Of a stretch of 64,000 bases of DNA, positions 46,461 to 56,056 are shown one piece after another. Under the pieces are notes generated by a model. It did not search any database, had not been told where the DNA came from, and saw nothing but the letters and a program-made list of their open reading frames with translations. The position numbers and the translations under genes were made by a program. Position 1 is the stretch's first letter, and the number at the start of each line of letters is the position of its first letter. Where the stretch lies: the NCBI RefSeq assembly GCF_019635935.1, contig NZ_JAHBYN010000001.1, forward strand, positions 1,857,501 to 1,921,500, read 5' to 3'. This DNA comes from Parvibaculum sp. Lineage in GTDB: Bacteria; Pseudomonadota; Alphaproteobacteria; Parvibaculales; Parvibaculaceae.

Positions 46461-47132
46461 TCACCCGTCCGCCGACATCGCCAGCACCCGGCTGATCTCG
46501 GTCAGCGAGCGGCCGCTTTCCTTGCGCCATTGCGTGAAGGCGGCCTGCACCGCCTCCATCGCCTTGCGCGAGGTCGGCGCCTTGTCGACGACACCGGCAT
46601 TGGTGAGCGCGGCCACAACCGACGGCGACAGGATCCAGCTATCGACGCCCATCTGCCGCAGGAAGAACTGCGCCGAGGCGCCCGACAGCCGGTTGCCGCG
46701 CTTTTTCAGGACATCGAGCAGACCCGCGAATTGCTCCGGCTTGGAGCCCGCGAAGAAGGCCCCGGCGGACTCATGTTCCTTCGCCAGCTCGACGACGAAA
46801 CGCGCATTGTCACGCGTCGCCACGATCTTCTGCCCGTTACGCACGATGCGGGCATCGCTGGCAAGGCGTCCGATCTTCTCATCGGTGTAGAAGGCGACGC
46901 GATGCGGGTCGAAACCGTCGAAAGCTTCCTCGAAGCCCGGCCATTTGTTCTCGATGATCTTCCAGACGAAACCGGCCTGAAACACCGCCCGCGTCATCCC
47001 GGCAAGCCAGCGGTCGTCGGAAATCTTTTTAAGCGCCGCGGTGCTTTTCGGTCTGGCAAGGTTCGCCTCAACCGCCTTCGCGCCCCCATGACGCTTGGCG
47101 GCGCGCGCGAAAATCTTCTCGAATTTATCCAT
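46461..47132 (-). CDS. DNA-3-methyladenine glycosylase I-family protein
   Basis: A 223-residue Tag-family helix-hairpin-helix glycosylase, starting at the ATG at 47132 (47141 also open). Seen are DDRWLAGMTRAVFQAGFVWKII, which matches the W-x-x-MTR-VFQAGFNW-type motif in this branch of the family, then LVDIGRLAS-like EKIGRLASDARIVRNGQK and the C-terminal helix. The classical Tag zinc-snap residues are not obvious, so it may differ in specificity. It should remove alkylated bases from DNA. Confidence 0.82.
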   Translation of the reverse strand: MDKFEKIFARAAKRHGGAKAVEANLARPKSTAALKKISDDRWLAGMTRAVFQAGFVWKIIENKWPGFEEAFDGFDPHRVAFYTDEKIGRLASDARIVRNGQKIVATRDNARFVVELAKEHESAGAFFAGSKPEQFAGLLDVLKKRGNRLSGASAQFFLRQMGVDSWILSPSVVAALTNAGVVDKAPTSRKAMEAVQAAFTQWRKESGRSLTEISRVLAMSADG

Positions 47133-47168
47133 GACGCACACTCCCGCGTTGCAGAGCCCGGCCCGCGA

Positions 47169-48971
47169 TCAGGGCAGCCGCCACGGCCCGTCGATGCCGA
47201 GCACGTGACTGGCGATTTCCTGCGTCAGCGTATCGCCGCTTTCGGTATTGGTCAGGATAACGACACCGGCGCGGCGCGACGGGTCGATCACCATCAGGCT
47301 TTTCGAACCGACATTGGACCCCCATTGCCAGATGGTGAAGCTCGTCGCCGTTTCGCGCGTGCCGAAACCGAGGCCCCAGCCGATGCGGGCGCCGTCGCGC
47401 GTGCCGATCTCGACGCGCTCCGACACCATGCGGGCGCGCCATTCCGGCCCGATCACCGCGCCGTCGATGAAGCCCGCCATGAAGAGCCCGAGATCGTGGG
47501 CGCTCGACCGCAGCGACGAGGCCGCGTTGAGATCGTCGCCGTTCCGCATCGGCCCCGGCACCTGCCAGAACATGAAGAGAAGACTGGCGACAAAGGCGAC
47601 ACCGAGCATCGACGGATCGAGACCGTGACGGCGCATGCGGCCGCTGACAATGACGCGGTCGCTCCGGCCCTGATCCAGCACGACGCGAAGATATTGCAGC
47701 GACACGGCAACGGCGGCGAGCGCGGTAAGCCATGCGAGCAGATAGCCGAGGCTGAAAAGCAACGGCCAGAGGCCGAAGCTCAGAAAAACGAAGCCGCCCG
47801 CCAACAAGGGCGACAGCACGATCGCCGGCAGAAACTCGACCGGCCGGATGCGCAGCCGCCCGAAACCGAAACGGACGATGAGCAGCGTCAGAAATCCGAG
47901 GATCGCGAGAAAACACAAGGCAGGCCCCAGCAGCGCGACGATCGGCAGCCACAGCGGCATATGCGGCCGCGCCACCGTGTCGACCAGCGCCTCGGCCACG
48001 GTGTAGCCCGACGAATGCATGCCGAGCGGCGCGAACACGCGCTCGCGCATCAGCCGGTCGAACCCCGTTTCCTCGATCCCGGCCATCGCGTCGGCGAGAT
48101 ACATGTAGCCGACGCCCGAATAGGAGAATCGCGAGCCGGGCTCGAAGCCGGTGCGGCGCGATCCGAAACGCAGATTATTGGAAAGGCCGGACCTGTGCAT
48201 CAGCAGATGGCGCGGCGTCACTGTTTCGCGGTCGCGCGCATCCTCAAGCCACGGCGCATCGAAACTTTCGGTGACCGGTGCGTCGAGCGCGAGCTTCCGT
48301 TCCCGCGCCAGCAGCAGCGCGCCGAACGCCGCAATCGGCTTTCCAAGCGAGGCGGCCTCGAAAAGCGTGTGCTCGGTGACCGGCACGTCGCCATCGATAT
48401 CGGCAACGCCATAGCCGCGCGCGAAGACGAGCTTGCCTTCGACGACAATGGCGACCGCGGCGCCGCGCACGTCGAGATCACTCATCCGCCGCTCGATCAA
48501 GAAGTCGAGCGCACGCTCCATCTCGTGTTCGGGCCAGGCGATCATGCCGCCCTCGACCGCATGGCTGTCGGCGCGGGCGTCGCCGGACGGCAACAGCGCG
48601 GCAAAAACCAGCAGCGCTGCCGCCAGCGCCGGCCATACAGCCAGACATGCGGATTGACGGGGCGCGCGCCCGTCGGCTAGAGATGTGGCACCACGCGCGA
48701 TGGAGCGTTGATGTCTGTAGCCGGAGAAAAGCGCGGCCGCTGAGACGGGTTTCCCCTCTCGGACGGGCCATTTGAAAAGACGGGCCGCCGCCCGCGCAGC
48801 GCGATTGCCTGCGCCGGCCGTGCCGCCCGTCCCGCTTTGGCTTTTCTCCAGGTATCTTCCGATGAACGTCTCGAAATTCGAGCAGCGCACGCTCCATGCG
48901 CTGGCGCGCGGCGGTACGATCCGCGTCGAAAAAGATGAAAAGGGAAAGATCCGCACCGTCATCTGCGTCAC
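47169..48971 (-). CDS. Serine beta-lactamase-fold hydrolase split by a membrane domain; start unclear
   Basis: The catalytic core has S208-x2-K211 (AASLGKPIA), a YSGVGY motif at about 284-289, where YSN is usual, and a C-terminal WQWGSNVGS box (548-556). Between the Tyr motif and the last box, residues about 338-470 form five or so hydrophobic helices, so the fold is interrupted by a membrane domain. A clear Sec-like signal (residues 107-134, ending DARA) lies inside the frame, but no ATG, GTG or TTG start lies between the first few codons and it. The ATG at 48971 lies antisense inside the yjhX gene. Later starts (TTG, residue 127; ATG, residue 143, at 48545) lose the signal. A peptidoglycan or lipid ester substrate is guesswork. 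Confidence 0.7.
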   Translation of the reverse strand: MTQMTVRIFPFSSFSTRIVPPRASAWSVRCSNFETFIGRYLEKSQSGTGGTAGAGNRAARAAARLFKWPVREGKPVSAAALFSGYRHQRSIARGATSLADGRAPRQSACLAVWPALAAALLVFAALLPSGDARADSHAVEGGMIAWPEHEMERALDFLIERRMSDLDVRGAAVAIVVEGKLVFARGYGVADIDGDVPVTEHTLFEAASLGKPIAAFGALLLARERKLALDAPVTESFDAPWLEDARDRETVTPRHLLMHRSGLSNNLRFGSRRTGFEPGSRFSYSGVGYMYLADAMAGIEETGFDRLMRERVFAPLGMHSSGYTVAEALVDTVARPHMPLWLPIVALLGPALCFLAILGFLTLLIVRFGFGRLRIRPVEFLPAIVLSPLLAGGFVFLSFGLWPLLFSLGYLLAWLTALAAVAVSLQYLRVVLDQGRSDRVIVSGRMRRHGLDPSMLGVAFVASLLFMFWQVPGPMRNGDDLNAASSLRSSAHDLGLFMAGFIDGAVIGPEWRARMVSERVEIGTRDGARIGWGLGFGTRETATSFTIWQWGSNVGSKSLMVIDPSRRAGVVILTNTESGDTLTQEIASHVLGIDGPWRLP

Positions 48972-49119
48972 GCGCGAGGGCTGGGTTTTGAGCGATTGCT
49001 CATTGGCAACCTTCCGCCGCTTGCGCCGGCGCGGCCTGATCGCCTCGCGCGAAGGCAGCCCCTATCGCATCACACGCGACGGGTTGCACGCGGTCCGGGC
49101 GCAGCTCGACAACAGATAG
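48862..49119 (+). CDS. yjhX: YjhX-family (UPF0386) protein
   Basis: An 85-residue protein starting [18 protein letters not shown] at the ATG at 48862. It matches E. coli YjhX along its length ([37 protein letters not shown]). YjhX was proposed as a toxin with YjhQ as antitoxin in E. coli. I see no adjacent antitoxin-like gene here, so it may act differently. The gene's 5' half overlaps the antisense extension of the serine hydrolase frame. Confidence 0.85.
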   Translation: MNVSKFEQRTLHALARGGTIRVEKDEKGKIRTVICVTREGWVLSDCSLATFRRLRRRGLIASREGSPYRITRDGLHAVRAQLDNR

Positions 49120-49139
49120 GCGCGCGGCGGGGAGCGGCA

Positions 49140-50150
49140 TCAGAGCATGTCCTCCCCGTCGATCGGCATGCGCGGTACCTGGAAATTGAGGCGCAGCGCG
49201 TCGATCCGTTTAACGAGCGCGGCGTCGAGCGGTGTCGCCGCGGCGACGATGCTTGCAAGCTCGGTGCGGTTCTTGACGCCGAGCACCAGCGTGTCGACGC
49301 CGGGGATCGCCAGCGCATAGCGATGCGCGACGATGGCCGGATCTTCGCCGATGTCGCGGCAGAGCGCGCGGAAGGGCGCGGCGCGGGCATAGTCCCGCAT
49401 CTCGGGTTCGTTCTCGTCCATCTGGCGGTCGATGGCGGAGGTCAGCGCACCGGCCTGCACGGCGCGAATGCCCATCACGCCGACATCGTTGTTCCCTGCG
49501 GTGCGGATGATGTTGCGCGGCTCGGCCGGCTCTTCGTAACGGCGCATGCCGCCCGGCGAATCGAGCAGATTGGTCACCGCCTGCACGACGGCAGGGCGCG
49601 GGCCCTCGCGCAAGACATCCATGATCGTGCGCGGCAGCCCCGTGCCGGTGATGCCCCAGGCGCCGATCAGCCCTTGCGCCTTCAGCTTCTCGAAGGCGGG
49701 GACGATCGCCTCGACAAATTGCGTGCGCGTGACGGCGCCGAAATTCGGGAAGTCGGGCTCGCGCTCATAGACATAATCGTCGGGACAGATGTTGGAATGC
49801 AGCAGGAAGATGTCGGCCTGTTCGCGCTTCATCGTTTCGAGGCTGCGGACAAGCGACCCCTCGAGCCGCGCCGCGACATCGGGAAAATGCCGCTGCCCGA
49901 TCATGCATTTGGTGGTGACGCGGATGCCGTCGGGCCATTTACCCTCGAAAGTCGCGCCCATCACCGCTTCGGCCTCGCCGCGACCGTAAAGCGGCGCCAT
50001 GTCGAAAAGCGTGATGCCGGCGTCGACCGCCGCCCGCACCGTGGCGACCGCTTCGTCACGCGACGTCGCACCCCAGATCTGACCGAGCCCGCCGCCGCCA
50101 AGTGTCAGCGCACTGACCGGCCACAATTTTCCGAGCTGGCGCATTTCCAT
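49140..50150 (-). CDS. Aldo/keto reductase
   Basis: A 336-residue AKR of a type distinct from the one at 33152. The catalytic Asp and Tyr are in LFDMAPLYGRGEAE, Lys in TTKCMIG and His in IFLLHSNICPDD. Homologues resemble D-threo-aldose/L-fucose dehydrogenase-like AKRs, but the substrate is unknown. It lies 9 bases after folD and probably belongs to the yggT-yggU-folD transcript. Confidence 0.9.
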   Translation of the reverse strand: MEMRQLGKLWPVSALTLGGGGLGQIWGATSRDEAVATVRAAVDAGITLFDMAPLYGRGEAEAVMGATFEGKWPDGIRVTTKCMIGQRHFPDVAARLEGSLVRSLETMKREQADIFLLHSNICPDDYVYEREPDFPNFGAVTRTQFVEAIVPAFEKLKAQGLIGAWGITGTGLPRTIMDVLREGPRPAVVQAVTNLLDSPGGMRRYEEPAEPRNIIRTAGNNDVGVMGIRAVQAGALTSAIDRQMDENEPEMRDYARAAPFRALCRDIGEDPAIVAHRYALAIPGVDTLVLGVKNRTELASIVAAATPLDAALVKRIDALRLNFQVPRMPIDGEDML

Positions 50151-50159
50151 GACGCGGCC

Positions 50160-51071
50160 TCAAATATCTTGCGGTGGCGCGATGCCGTGAATGCGCGCGG
50201 CGGCGAAAAGCGTGTTGCGCAGCAGGCAGGCGATGGTCATGGGGCCGACGCCGCCGGGCACCGGCGTGATGTCGCCAGCAACCGCCTTCGCTTCGGCAAA
50301 GGCGACATCGCCGACGAGCCGCATCTTTCCCTCGCCGCGCTCGGGCGCCGGAATGCGCGTCGTGCCGACATCGATGACGACGGCGCCGGGCTTCACCCAA
50401 TTGCCGCGGATCATTTCGGCGCGGCCGGTCGCGGCCACCAGAATGTCGCCCAGGCGGCAGACCGCCGGCAGGTCGGCGGTGCGGCTATGCGCAATCGTGA
50501 CGGTGCAGTTTTCGCCGAGCAGCAATTGCGCGACCGGCTTGCCGACGAGATTGGAGCGGCCAACCACGACGGCATGCTTGCCGGCCAGCGTTTCGCCGCG
50601 CGCCTTGAAGGCTTCACGCGCCAGAACAAGGCAGCCGGTCGGCGTCGCCGGCACAAGGCCCGGCAAGCCGCTGGCGAGCCGCCCGGCGCTGACGGGATGG
50701 AGACCGTCGACATCCTTGTCGGGGTCGATGGTTTCGATGACCGCCTGTTGGGAAATCTGCGCCGGCACCGGAAACTGCACCAGAATGCCGTGCACCGCCG
50801 GATCGGCATTGAGCTCGCGAACCTTCGCAAGCAGCGCCTCCTGCGTCGTCGTTTCGGGCAGCTTGAACTCGAAGGAGTTCATGCCCGCCTCCTTGGTCTG
50901 CAAACCCTTGTTGCGGACATAGATTTCGCTGGCCGGATCGTTGCCGACCAGAACGACAGCGAGGCCGGGCGTGAGGCCGTGATCTTTCTTGAGCCGCGCC
51001 ACTTCGGCGGCAACGCGGACGCGCAAGCCCTCGGCGATTTTCTTGCCGTCGATGATCCGCGCTTCGCTCAT
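50160..51071 (-). CDS. folD: Methylenetetrahydrofolate dehydrogenase/cyclohydrolase FolD
   Basis: FolD interconverts methylene-, methenyl- and formyl-tetrahydrofolate using NADP. The 303-residue protein has the substrate motif [16 protein letters not shown] with the catalytic Tyr and Lys, [17 protein letters not shown], the dinucleotide motif [17 protein letters not shown], and [13 protein letters not shown]. It overlaps the DUF167 gene by 4 bases. The operon is yggT-yggU-folD-AKR. Confidence 0.97.
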   Translation of the reverse strand: MSEARIIDGKKIAEGLRVRVAAEVARLKKDHGLTPGLAVVLVGNDPASEIYVRNKGLQTKEAGMNSFEFKLPETTTQEALLAKVRELNADPAVHGILVQFPVPAQISQQAVIETIDPDKDVDGLHPVSAGRLASGLPGLVPATPTGCLVLAREAFKARGETLAGKHAVVVGRSNLVGKPVAQLLLGENCTVTIAHSRTADLPAVCRLGDILVAATGRAEMIRGNWVKPGAVVIDVGTTRIPAPERGEGKMRLVGDVAFAEAKAVAGDITPVPGGVGPMTIACLLRNTLFAAARIHGIAPPQDI

Positions 51072-51403
51072 GCCGCCCCGTTCTTTCCCGTCTCGCCCGG
51101 CAGCCCGTCGAGCCAGGCCGAAATCCGCGCCTCAAGCGCCGCCGCATCGCCCGCGACCGTCACCACCTTGTTGCGGCCGGTCTCGCCGGCGGTAACCGAA
51201 AGCGAGGTCCGCGGCAGCCGCCACGCCTTCGCCAGCAGCTTCAGCACCGCCTCGTTGGCCCGGCCCTTTTCGGCAACGGCCGAAACGCGCAGCCTGATAA
51301 AGCCATTGCCGTCGGGGTCGCATGCCAGCCCCTCGATCCGGTCGGCGCCGCCCCGCGGCGTGACGCGCAGACGCACCGCAACGCCGCCCGCAAGCGCCTT
51401 CAA
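51068..51403 (-). CDS. yggU: DUF167 (YggU) protein
   Basis: A 111-residue protein of the DUF167/YggU family: [37 protein letters not shown] (written here in part) and [13 protein letters not shown]. It has a small alpha/beta fold of unknown function, almost always encoded with yggT. It lies between yggT (14 bases upstream) and folD (4-base overlap). Confidence 0.9.
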   Translation of the reverse strand: MKALAGGVAVRLRVTPRGGADRIEGLACDPDGNGFIRLRVSAVAEKGRANEAVLKLLAKAWRLPRTSLSVTAGETGRNKVVTVAGDAAALEARISAWLDGLPGETGKNGAA

Positions 51404-51417
51404 TACGCCTGCTCCGC

Positions 51418-51723
51418 TCAGTACCCGACCCCATAGCCAAGCCAGATCGGCACGTCATAGACGATCAGGTTGCGCAGGAAGAAGAGCAGCAGGATCAGGA
51501 TGACCGGCGAAATGTCGATGCCGCCGAGATTGGGCAGGATGTTGCGGATCGGCCGCAGCGCCGGCTCGGTCAGCCGGTTGATCGTATCGACGACGGTATA
51601 GACGAAACGGTTATGCGTGTTGACAACGTTGAAGGCGACCAGCCAGCTCAGCACCACCCCGATCACGATGATCCAGACATAGATGGTGATGGCCGAGGCG
51701 ATCAGGTTCAGCAGGGCAATCAT
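51418..51723 (-). CDS. yggT: YggT-family membrane protein
   Basis: A 101-residue YGGT protein with two hydrophobic helices (residues about 3-25 and 72-92) joined by the conserved VVDTINRLTEPALRPIRNILP segment. Homologues are linked with osmotic-stress and cell-division functions in other bacteria. I start it at the ATG at 51723; upstream frame lacks homology. It begins the yggT-yggU-folD-AKR operon. Confidence 0.9.
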   Translation of the reverse strand: MIALLNLIASAITIYVWIIVIGVVLSWLVAFNVVNTHNRFVYTVVDTINRLTEPALRPIRNILPNLGGIDISPVILILLLFFLRNLIVYDVPIWLGYGVGY

Positions 51724-51945
51724 GGGGCCTCGCCATTGTTGATTGTTCGCGGCCGGAGCGGCAGGCCACGCGGAGAGCGGCGCGAAGGATGCCGCGGCGA
51801 ATCCGTTATCCAAGGTGTAAACGGGCGCGGCACGGCGTTCAAGGACGGGTTTCGGCGCGCCGCCTCAAGGCCCTGCCGCTCACTTGACACCTCGCCCGCC
51901 GCCGCCTAAGAAGCGGCTCCGGCGCTTGAAAAATCGCCGGGCTCC

Positions 51946-52021
51946 GGGGCCGTAGCTCAGTTGGGAGAGCGCCTCGTTCGCAATGAGGAGGTCAGCGGTT
52001 CGATCCCGCTCGGCTCCACCA
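51946..52021 (+). tRNA. tRNA-Ala (CGC)
   Basis: A full cloverleaf of 76 bases with an encoded CCA. The acceptor stem GGGGCCG pairs with CGGCTCC and contains G3-U70, the alanine identity element. The D arm is GCTC...GAGC and the T arm is AGCGG/CCGCT. The anticodon loop TTCGCAA gives anticodon CGC, reading GCG, a frequent codon in this GC-rich genome. Confidence 0.97.
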
Positions 52022-52047
52022 TTTCCGGAGCATCCCTTCCCCCGAAT

Positions 52048-52761
52048 TCAGCCCTCGCCGCCCGCGCCCGCTTCCGGCGGCAGCCAGTGGTCGAGGAAGC
52101 GCCCGAGCCATGCCCGCAGCGCCGCGTCATGGGCTTGGCGGCCCTCGCGATGCGCCTCCGCCGGCTGGGCGCCGGGCTGCTTCAGCCGCTCCGCCGCCAG
52201 TGTCAGCCAGGCATCCATCATCGGCGTCGTCAGTTCGGGGTGAAACTGGATGCCATAGGCCTTGTCGCCATAGCGCATCGCCTGAACCGGGAAGTCGCCG
52301 GCCCCTTCGGCAAGCTGCACCGCGCCCGAAGGCAGCTCGAAGCCCTCGCGGTGCCACTGATAGACATATTGCGGGTCGTCGAAGAGATGCGCGCCCTCGG
52401 CGGTCGGCCGGATCGGATAGTAGCCGGCCTCGACCCGCGCCTCCGGATGCACCCAGACGCGGGCCCCCAGATGGCGCGCCAGCATCTGCCCGCCGAGGCA
52501 GATGCCGAGATAGGGCTTTTCCTCCTTCAGCGGCACGCCGATCCACTCGGTCTCGGCCTTGATGAAGGGAAGGTCGTCATTGGCGCTCATCGGCCCGCCG
52601 AAAATAATGGCGGCGTCATGCGCTGCCATGGTCTCGGGCAGCGGATCGCCCAGCGCCGGCCGGCGGATGTCGAGTTCGCAACCACACTGCAGCAGCGCCT
52701 GCGCCACCCGGCCGGGGTTGGAACGCTCCTGATGGAGCACGATGAGGATACGACGGGTCAT
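52048..52761 (-). CDS. Class I glutamine amidotransferase-family protein
   Basis: A 237-residue type 1 amidotransferase domain protein. The nucleophile C88 is in YLGICLGGQMLA and the His/Glu pair is in GIQFHPELTTPMMDAWL. The N-terminus ILIVLHQERSNPGRVA resembles GMP-synthase-like or gamma-glutamyl-peptidase (YeaM-type) families. No synthetase partner gene is adjacent, so it may act as a stand-alone hydrolase. It is convergent with the tRNA gene. Confidence 0.9.
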   Translation of the reverse strand: MTRRILIVLHQERSNPGRVAQALLQCGCELDIRRPALGDPLPETMAAHDAAIIFGGPMSANDDLPFIKAETEWIGVPLKEEKPYLGICLGGQMLARHLGARVWVHPEARVEAGYYPIRPTAEGAHLFDDPQYVYQWHREGFELPSGAVQLAEGAGDFPVQAMRYGDKAYGIQFHPELTTPMMDAWLTLAAERLKQPGAQPAEAHREGRQAHDAALRAWLGRFLDHWLPPEAGAGGEG

Positions 52762-52833
52762 GGTTGCTGACCGATATGGGACCGGTCCCGCCGCACCGCA
52801 AGACCCGACGAAAGAGCCTAGGCGCCGAACCTC

Positions 52834-53619
52834 TTACATCGCGCTAATGCCGCCATCGATCTTGATTTCGGCGCCGGTGATGAATTTCGATTCGTCCGAG
52901 GCCAGATAAAGCACGCAATAGGCGACGTCGTCCGGCTCGCCGACAATGCCGAGCGGCACCTGCTTGGCGAGCTTCTTCACCAGCTCCTCCTTCGACATGC
53001 CGCGCGCCATTCCGTCGAGGATCGGCGTGTCGATGAAAGTCGGATGGATCGAATTGGAGCGGATGCGGTAGCCGCGCTTCGCGCAATGCAGCGCCACCGA
53101 TTTCGACAGCAGCCACACGGCCGCCTTGGCCGCGTTATAGGCCGCCATGTTGTGGCCGGCGATCAGGCCGGCGATCGACGATGTGTTGATGATCGAGCCC
53201 GGCGCGTGGGGCACCATGTAGGAGATCGCGTATTTGCAGCCGAGAAAGACCGAATCGACATCGACCGCCATCACCTTTTTGTAGGTCTCGAAATCGGTTT
53301 CCTCGACCGTCGTGCCGCCGCCGATGCCGGCATTGTTGAAAAGCACATTGATGCCGCCCATCGCCTTGTCGGCTTCGGCAAGCGCGGCCTTCCACTGGTC
53401 CTCGCGCGTGACATCGAGCCCGACGGCAAAGGCCGTACCCGGACGATCCGCATTGATCTCGTCGGCGACTTCCTGCGCGCCCTTCTCGTTGATGTCGGCC
53501 AGCGTCACTTTCGCGCCCTCGCGCGCCAGCATGATCGCCGACGCCTTGCCGAGCCCCTGCGCGCCGCCGGTGACGAACGCCATCTTGCCGGCGACCCGGC
53601 CTTTTCGTGCTTCGCTCAT
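52834..53619 (-). CDS. Short-chain dehydrogenase/reductase
   Basis: A 261-residue classical SDR: TGGAQGLG cofactor motif, D in LADINEKG (NAD preference), NNAG, Ser in TSSIAG and YNAAK. It ends FITGAEIKIDGGISAM. The overall type matches hydroxysteroid or cyclopentanol dehydrogenases and 3-hydroxyacyl-CoA dehydrogenases. It is the last gene of the acyl-CoA catabolic cluster on the minus strand, 39 bases after the acyl-CoA dehydrogenase-like gene. Confidence 0.9.
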   Translation of the reverse strand: MSEARKGRVAGKMAFVTGGAQGLGKASAIMLAREGAKVTLADINEKGAQEVADEINADRPGTAFAVGLDVTREDQWKAALAEADKAMGGINVLFNNAGIGGGTTVEETDFETYKKVMAVDVDSVFLGCKYAISYMVPHAPGSIINTSSIAGLIAGHNMAAYNAAKAAVWLLSKSVALHCAKRGYRIRSNSIHPTFIDTPILDGMARGMSKEELVKKLAKQVPLGIVGEPDDVAYCVLYLASDESKFITGAEIKIDGGISAM

Positions 53620-53658
53620 CGCGATTTGTCTCCAGAAAAAAGTAAAAGATTCAATGTG

Positions 53659-54852
53659 TTAGAGCATCGCCGTGTTGGTCGGCACACCGAGCAGCAACCG
53701 GCCCGTCAGCTCATAGGTCGCATCCGACACCATCATGTGCTGGGTCGCCACATGCACATCGCGGAACTGGCGCTGCAAGGGCGAGCCGCGATAGACCGAG
53801 CTGCCGCCGGCAAGCGTGTACATCAGATCGACCGCCCGCGCCGCCGACTGCACCGCATGCGTCGTCGCGAGGCGGATGTCGCGGCGATGCGCCACCGTCA
53901 TTTCGCCGTTCTTTTCCGCTGCCGCATACGCCGCATTGACGGTCTCCAGAAGCCAGGCCCGCGCCGAACGCGTCAGCGCCTCGGCCTGCGAAACGTCGAG
54001 TTGCGCCTTGGCGCGCAGCGCCAGCGGCTTCGACGAACCTTGCGGCGTCTTGCCGCCCGCAAGCTCGACCAGCGTGTCGATTGAACCGCGCGCGAGCCCG
54101 AGCGCCACCGCCGCGATGCCGATGCCGAGCAGGCCGAAGGTCGGAAAACAATAGAGCGGCCGGGCAAGCGGCTTGTCACTGACAAGGCTGACCGCGCGCT
54201 TGGCCGGCACGAACAAATCGCTCACTTCGAAATCGGTGCTGCCGGTGCCGCAAAGCCCGGACACGTCCCAGGTGTCGAGCAGCGTCACGTCCTTGGCGTC
54301 GAACATCATCATCCGGTTCTGCGGAATGCCTTCGGCCGCCATTTCCGGCTTGCCGTCGGGTCCGAGGATCATGCAGCCGCCGGAAATATAATGCGCGTTG
54401 CGCGAGCCCGAGCCCCATTGCCAGCATCCGTTGACGCGGTAGCCGGAGACGCCCTTCTCGACCGCATGCACGGCCTTGCCGCGCGGCGCGAAGACGCCGG
54501 CCGTGATGGTCAACGGATCGCCGAACACGGCCTGCGCTTCCTCCGGTGCAAGAAAGCCCGCGACCAGCCCCGACGTCGCGCCGATAAAGACGCACCAGGC
54601 CGCCGATCCGTCGGCCCGCGCCAGCCGTTCCACGGTTTCGAAGAGCACGGAGGGATGCGCTTCCCGGCCGCCATAGGCGGCAGGCACGCAAAGCCGGTAG
54701 AGCCCCGCCTCGGCGAAACGCCGCGCGATATCCTGCGGCAGGAAACGATTGGCCTCGATCTCGGCGGCGCGTGCGGCGACCTCCTCGGCAAATCCCTCCG
54801 CCGCGGCAACAGGATCGGCCATTCCGCCCGTGCGTATCTGCGTATCGCTCAT
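53659..54852 (-). CDS. Acyl-CoA dehydrogenase-fold flavoprotein, possible monooxygenase
   Basis: A 397-residue protein starting at the ATG at 54852. Its fold resembles the HsaA/HpaB-type group D flavin monooxygenases as well as acyl-CoA dehydrogenases: PAAYGGREAHPSVLFE, a central GSGSRNAHYISGG region and GTGSTDFEVSDLFVP, and the C-terminal RDVHVATQHMMV, all typical of the monooxygenase-like branch. It could be a reduced-flavin oxygenase, acting on a ring or sulfur compound, but no reductase gene is adjacent. It is 11 bases after the acyl-CoA dehydrogenase gene. Confidence 0.82.
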   Translation of the reverse strand: MSDTQIRTGGMADPVAAAEGFAEEVAARAAEIEANRFLPQDIARRFAEAGLYRLCVPAAYGGREAHPSVLFETVERLARADGSAAWCVFIGATSGLVAGFLAPEEAQAVFGDPLTITAGVFAPRGKAVHAVEKGVSGYRVNGCWQWGSGSRNAHYISGGCMILGPDGKPEMAAEGIPQNRMMMFDAKDVTLLDTWDVSGLCGTGSTDFEVSDLFVPAKRAVSLVSDKPLARPLYCFPTFGLLGIGIAAVALGLARGSIDTLVELAGGKTPQGSSKPLALRAKAQLDVSQAEALTRSARAWLLETVNAAYAAAEKNGEMTVAHRRDIRLATTHAVQSAARAVDLMYTLAGGSSVYRGSPLQRQFRDVHVATQHMMVSDATYELTGRLLLGVPTNTAML

Positions 54853-54863
54853 CGGTGTCTCCT

Positions 54864-56051
54864 TCAGGCGCCGAGCTTCAGCCGGTTGGCGATATTGTTC
54901 TTCTGCATGTTCGACGAACCGCCGACGATCGGCAGGCTGATCGCGTCGCGCACATAGCGCTCCATGTCCATTTCGTCGGAGAGGCCATAGGCGCCGGTAA
55001 CGCGCATGCAGGTCTGGGTAACCTCCGCCGCGCCCTCGCAGCAAAAGAGCTTGGCCATCGACGTCTCGACCGAGCAGGGCCGTCCCTGATCGGCGAGCCA
55101 GGCCGCGCTGTAGAGCATCAGGCGCATCGCGCGAACTTTCGTGCGCGCTTCGGCCAGCATGTGCCGGATCGCCTGATGACCGGCAATGGCGCGGCCGAAC
55201 TGCACCCGCTCTTCCGCGTAAGCCCAGGCATCGGCGACGGCGGCCTCGGCAAGCCCGAGCGCGCAGGCCGACAATTCGAGCTTCTCGACCTCAAGCGCCC
55301 GGCCGGCAAGCTGCTGCCAGCCCTTGTTCCACATCGCCTCGCCGCCGAGAATATTGGCGGCCGGCACACGCACATCGTCGAACGTAACGTCCTTGGTTTC
55401 GACGCCGCGAATGCCGAGATGGCCGAGCGGCGTGATCGTGATGCCGGGCAGCGTCGGCGGCACCAGCACGATCGACAGGTTCTTGTATTTCTCGTCCTTC
55501 GGACCGGAGCGCAACAGGCAGAAAATATAGTCGGCGATATCGGCGCCGGTACACCAGCGCTTGGCGCCGTTGATGACGACCGTGTCGCCGTCGCGCCGCG
55601 CCGTCGTTTCGACGGTGGCAAGATCGCCGCCGACATTGGGTTCGGACAATCCATAGGCAAAGAGCAGGTTGCCCGCCGCGACTTTCGGCAGCAGTTCCTG
55701 CTTCTGCGCTTCGCTGGCGCTTTCACCGAGATTCATGCCCGCATAACAGACCGCCATGATGTAGGGGCAGGCGACCGCAACCGAACGCTTGGCGATTTCC
55801 TCGATGACGGCCATCGTCGCGTAGATGTCGACGCCCGCCCCGCCATATTTCTCCTCGACGGTCAGGCCCATCATGCCCATCGCGGCGAGCTTTTTCATCA
55901 CCTCGGCGGGATAGATATTGCCGCGATCCCATTCGCGCGCCCGCGTCCGCGGCATTTCCGCTTCGACGAAGCGGCGCGTCGCATCGCGCAGCATCCGCAC
56001 ATGTTCCGGCTCGTCGAAATTGAGCGGCATGTCGCCCATGGCAGCATCCAT
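54864..56051 (-). CDS. Acyl-CoA dehydrogenase
   Basis: A 395-residue acyl-CoA dehydrogenase with ordered domains: N-terminal helices, central beta domain (FAYGLSEPNVGGDLATVETTA, here abbreviated), and C-terminal helices with EYVRDA-like MERYVRDAIS. The position of the usual catalytic Glu (YEGT motif) reads IVGGSS, so the base must lie elsewhere, as in some isovaleryl- or long-chain-type homologues, or be absent. The start, ATG at 56051, lies 5 bases after the crotonase stop. Confidence 0.87.
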   Translation of the reverse strand: MDAAMGDMPLNFDEPEHVRMLRDATRRFVEAEMPRTRAREWDRGNIYPAEVMKKLAAMGMMGLTVEEKYGGAGVDIYATMAVIEEIAKRSVAVACPYIMAVCYAGMNLGESASEAQKQELLPKVAAGNLLFAYGLSEPNVGGDLATVETTARRDGDTVVINGAKRWCTGADIADYIFCLLRSGPKDEKYKNLSIVLVPPTLPGITITPLGHLGIRGVETKDVTFDDVRVPAANILGGEAMWNKGWQQLAGRALEVEKLELSACALGLAEAAVADAWAYAEERVQFGRAIAGHQAIRHMLAEARTKVRAMRLMLYSAAWLADQGRPCSVETSMAKLFCCEGAAEVTQTCMRVTGAYGLSDEMDMERYVRDAISLPIVGGSSNMQKNNIANRLKLGA

Positions 56052-56056
56052 CGCCG

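Noticed and set aside
47169..49119. Serine hydrolase plus YjhX as a toxin-antitoxin pair
   Set aside because: The hydrolase is a large membrane enzyme unlike YjhQ (an acetyltransferase), and the genes are divergent rather than in one operon.
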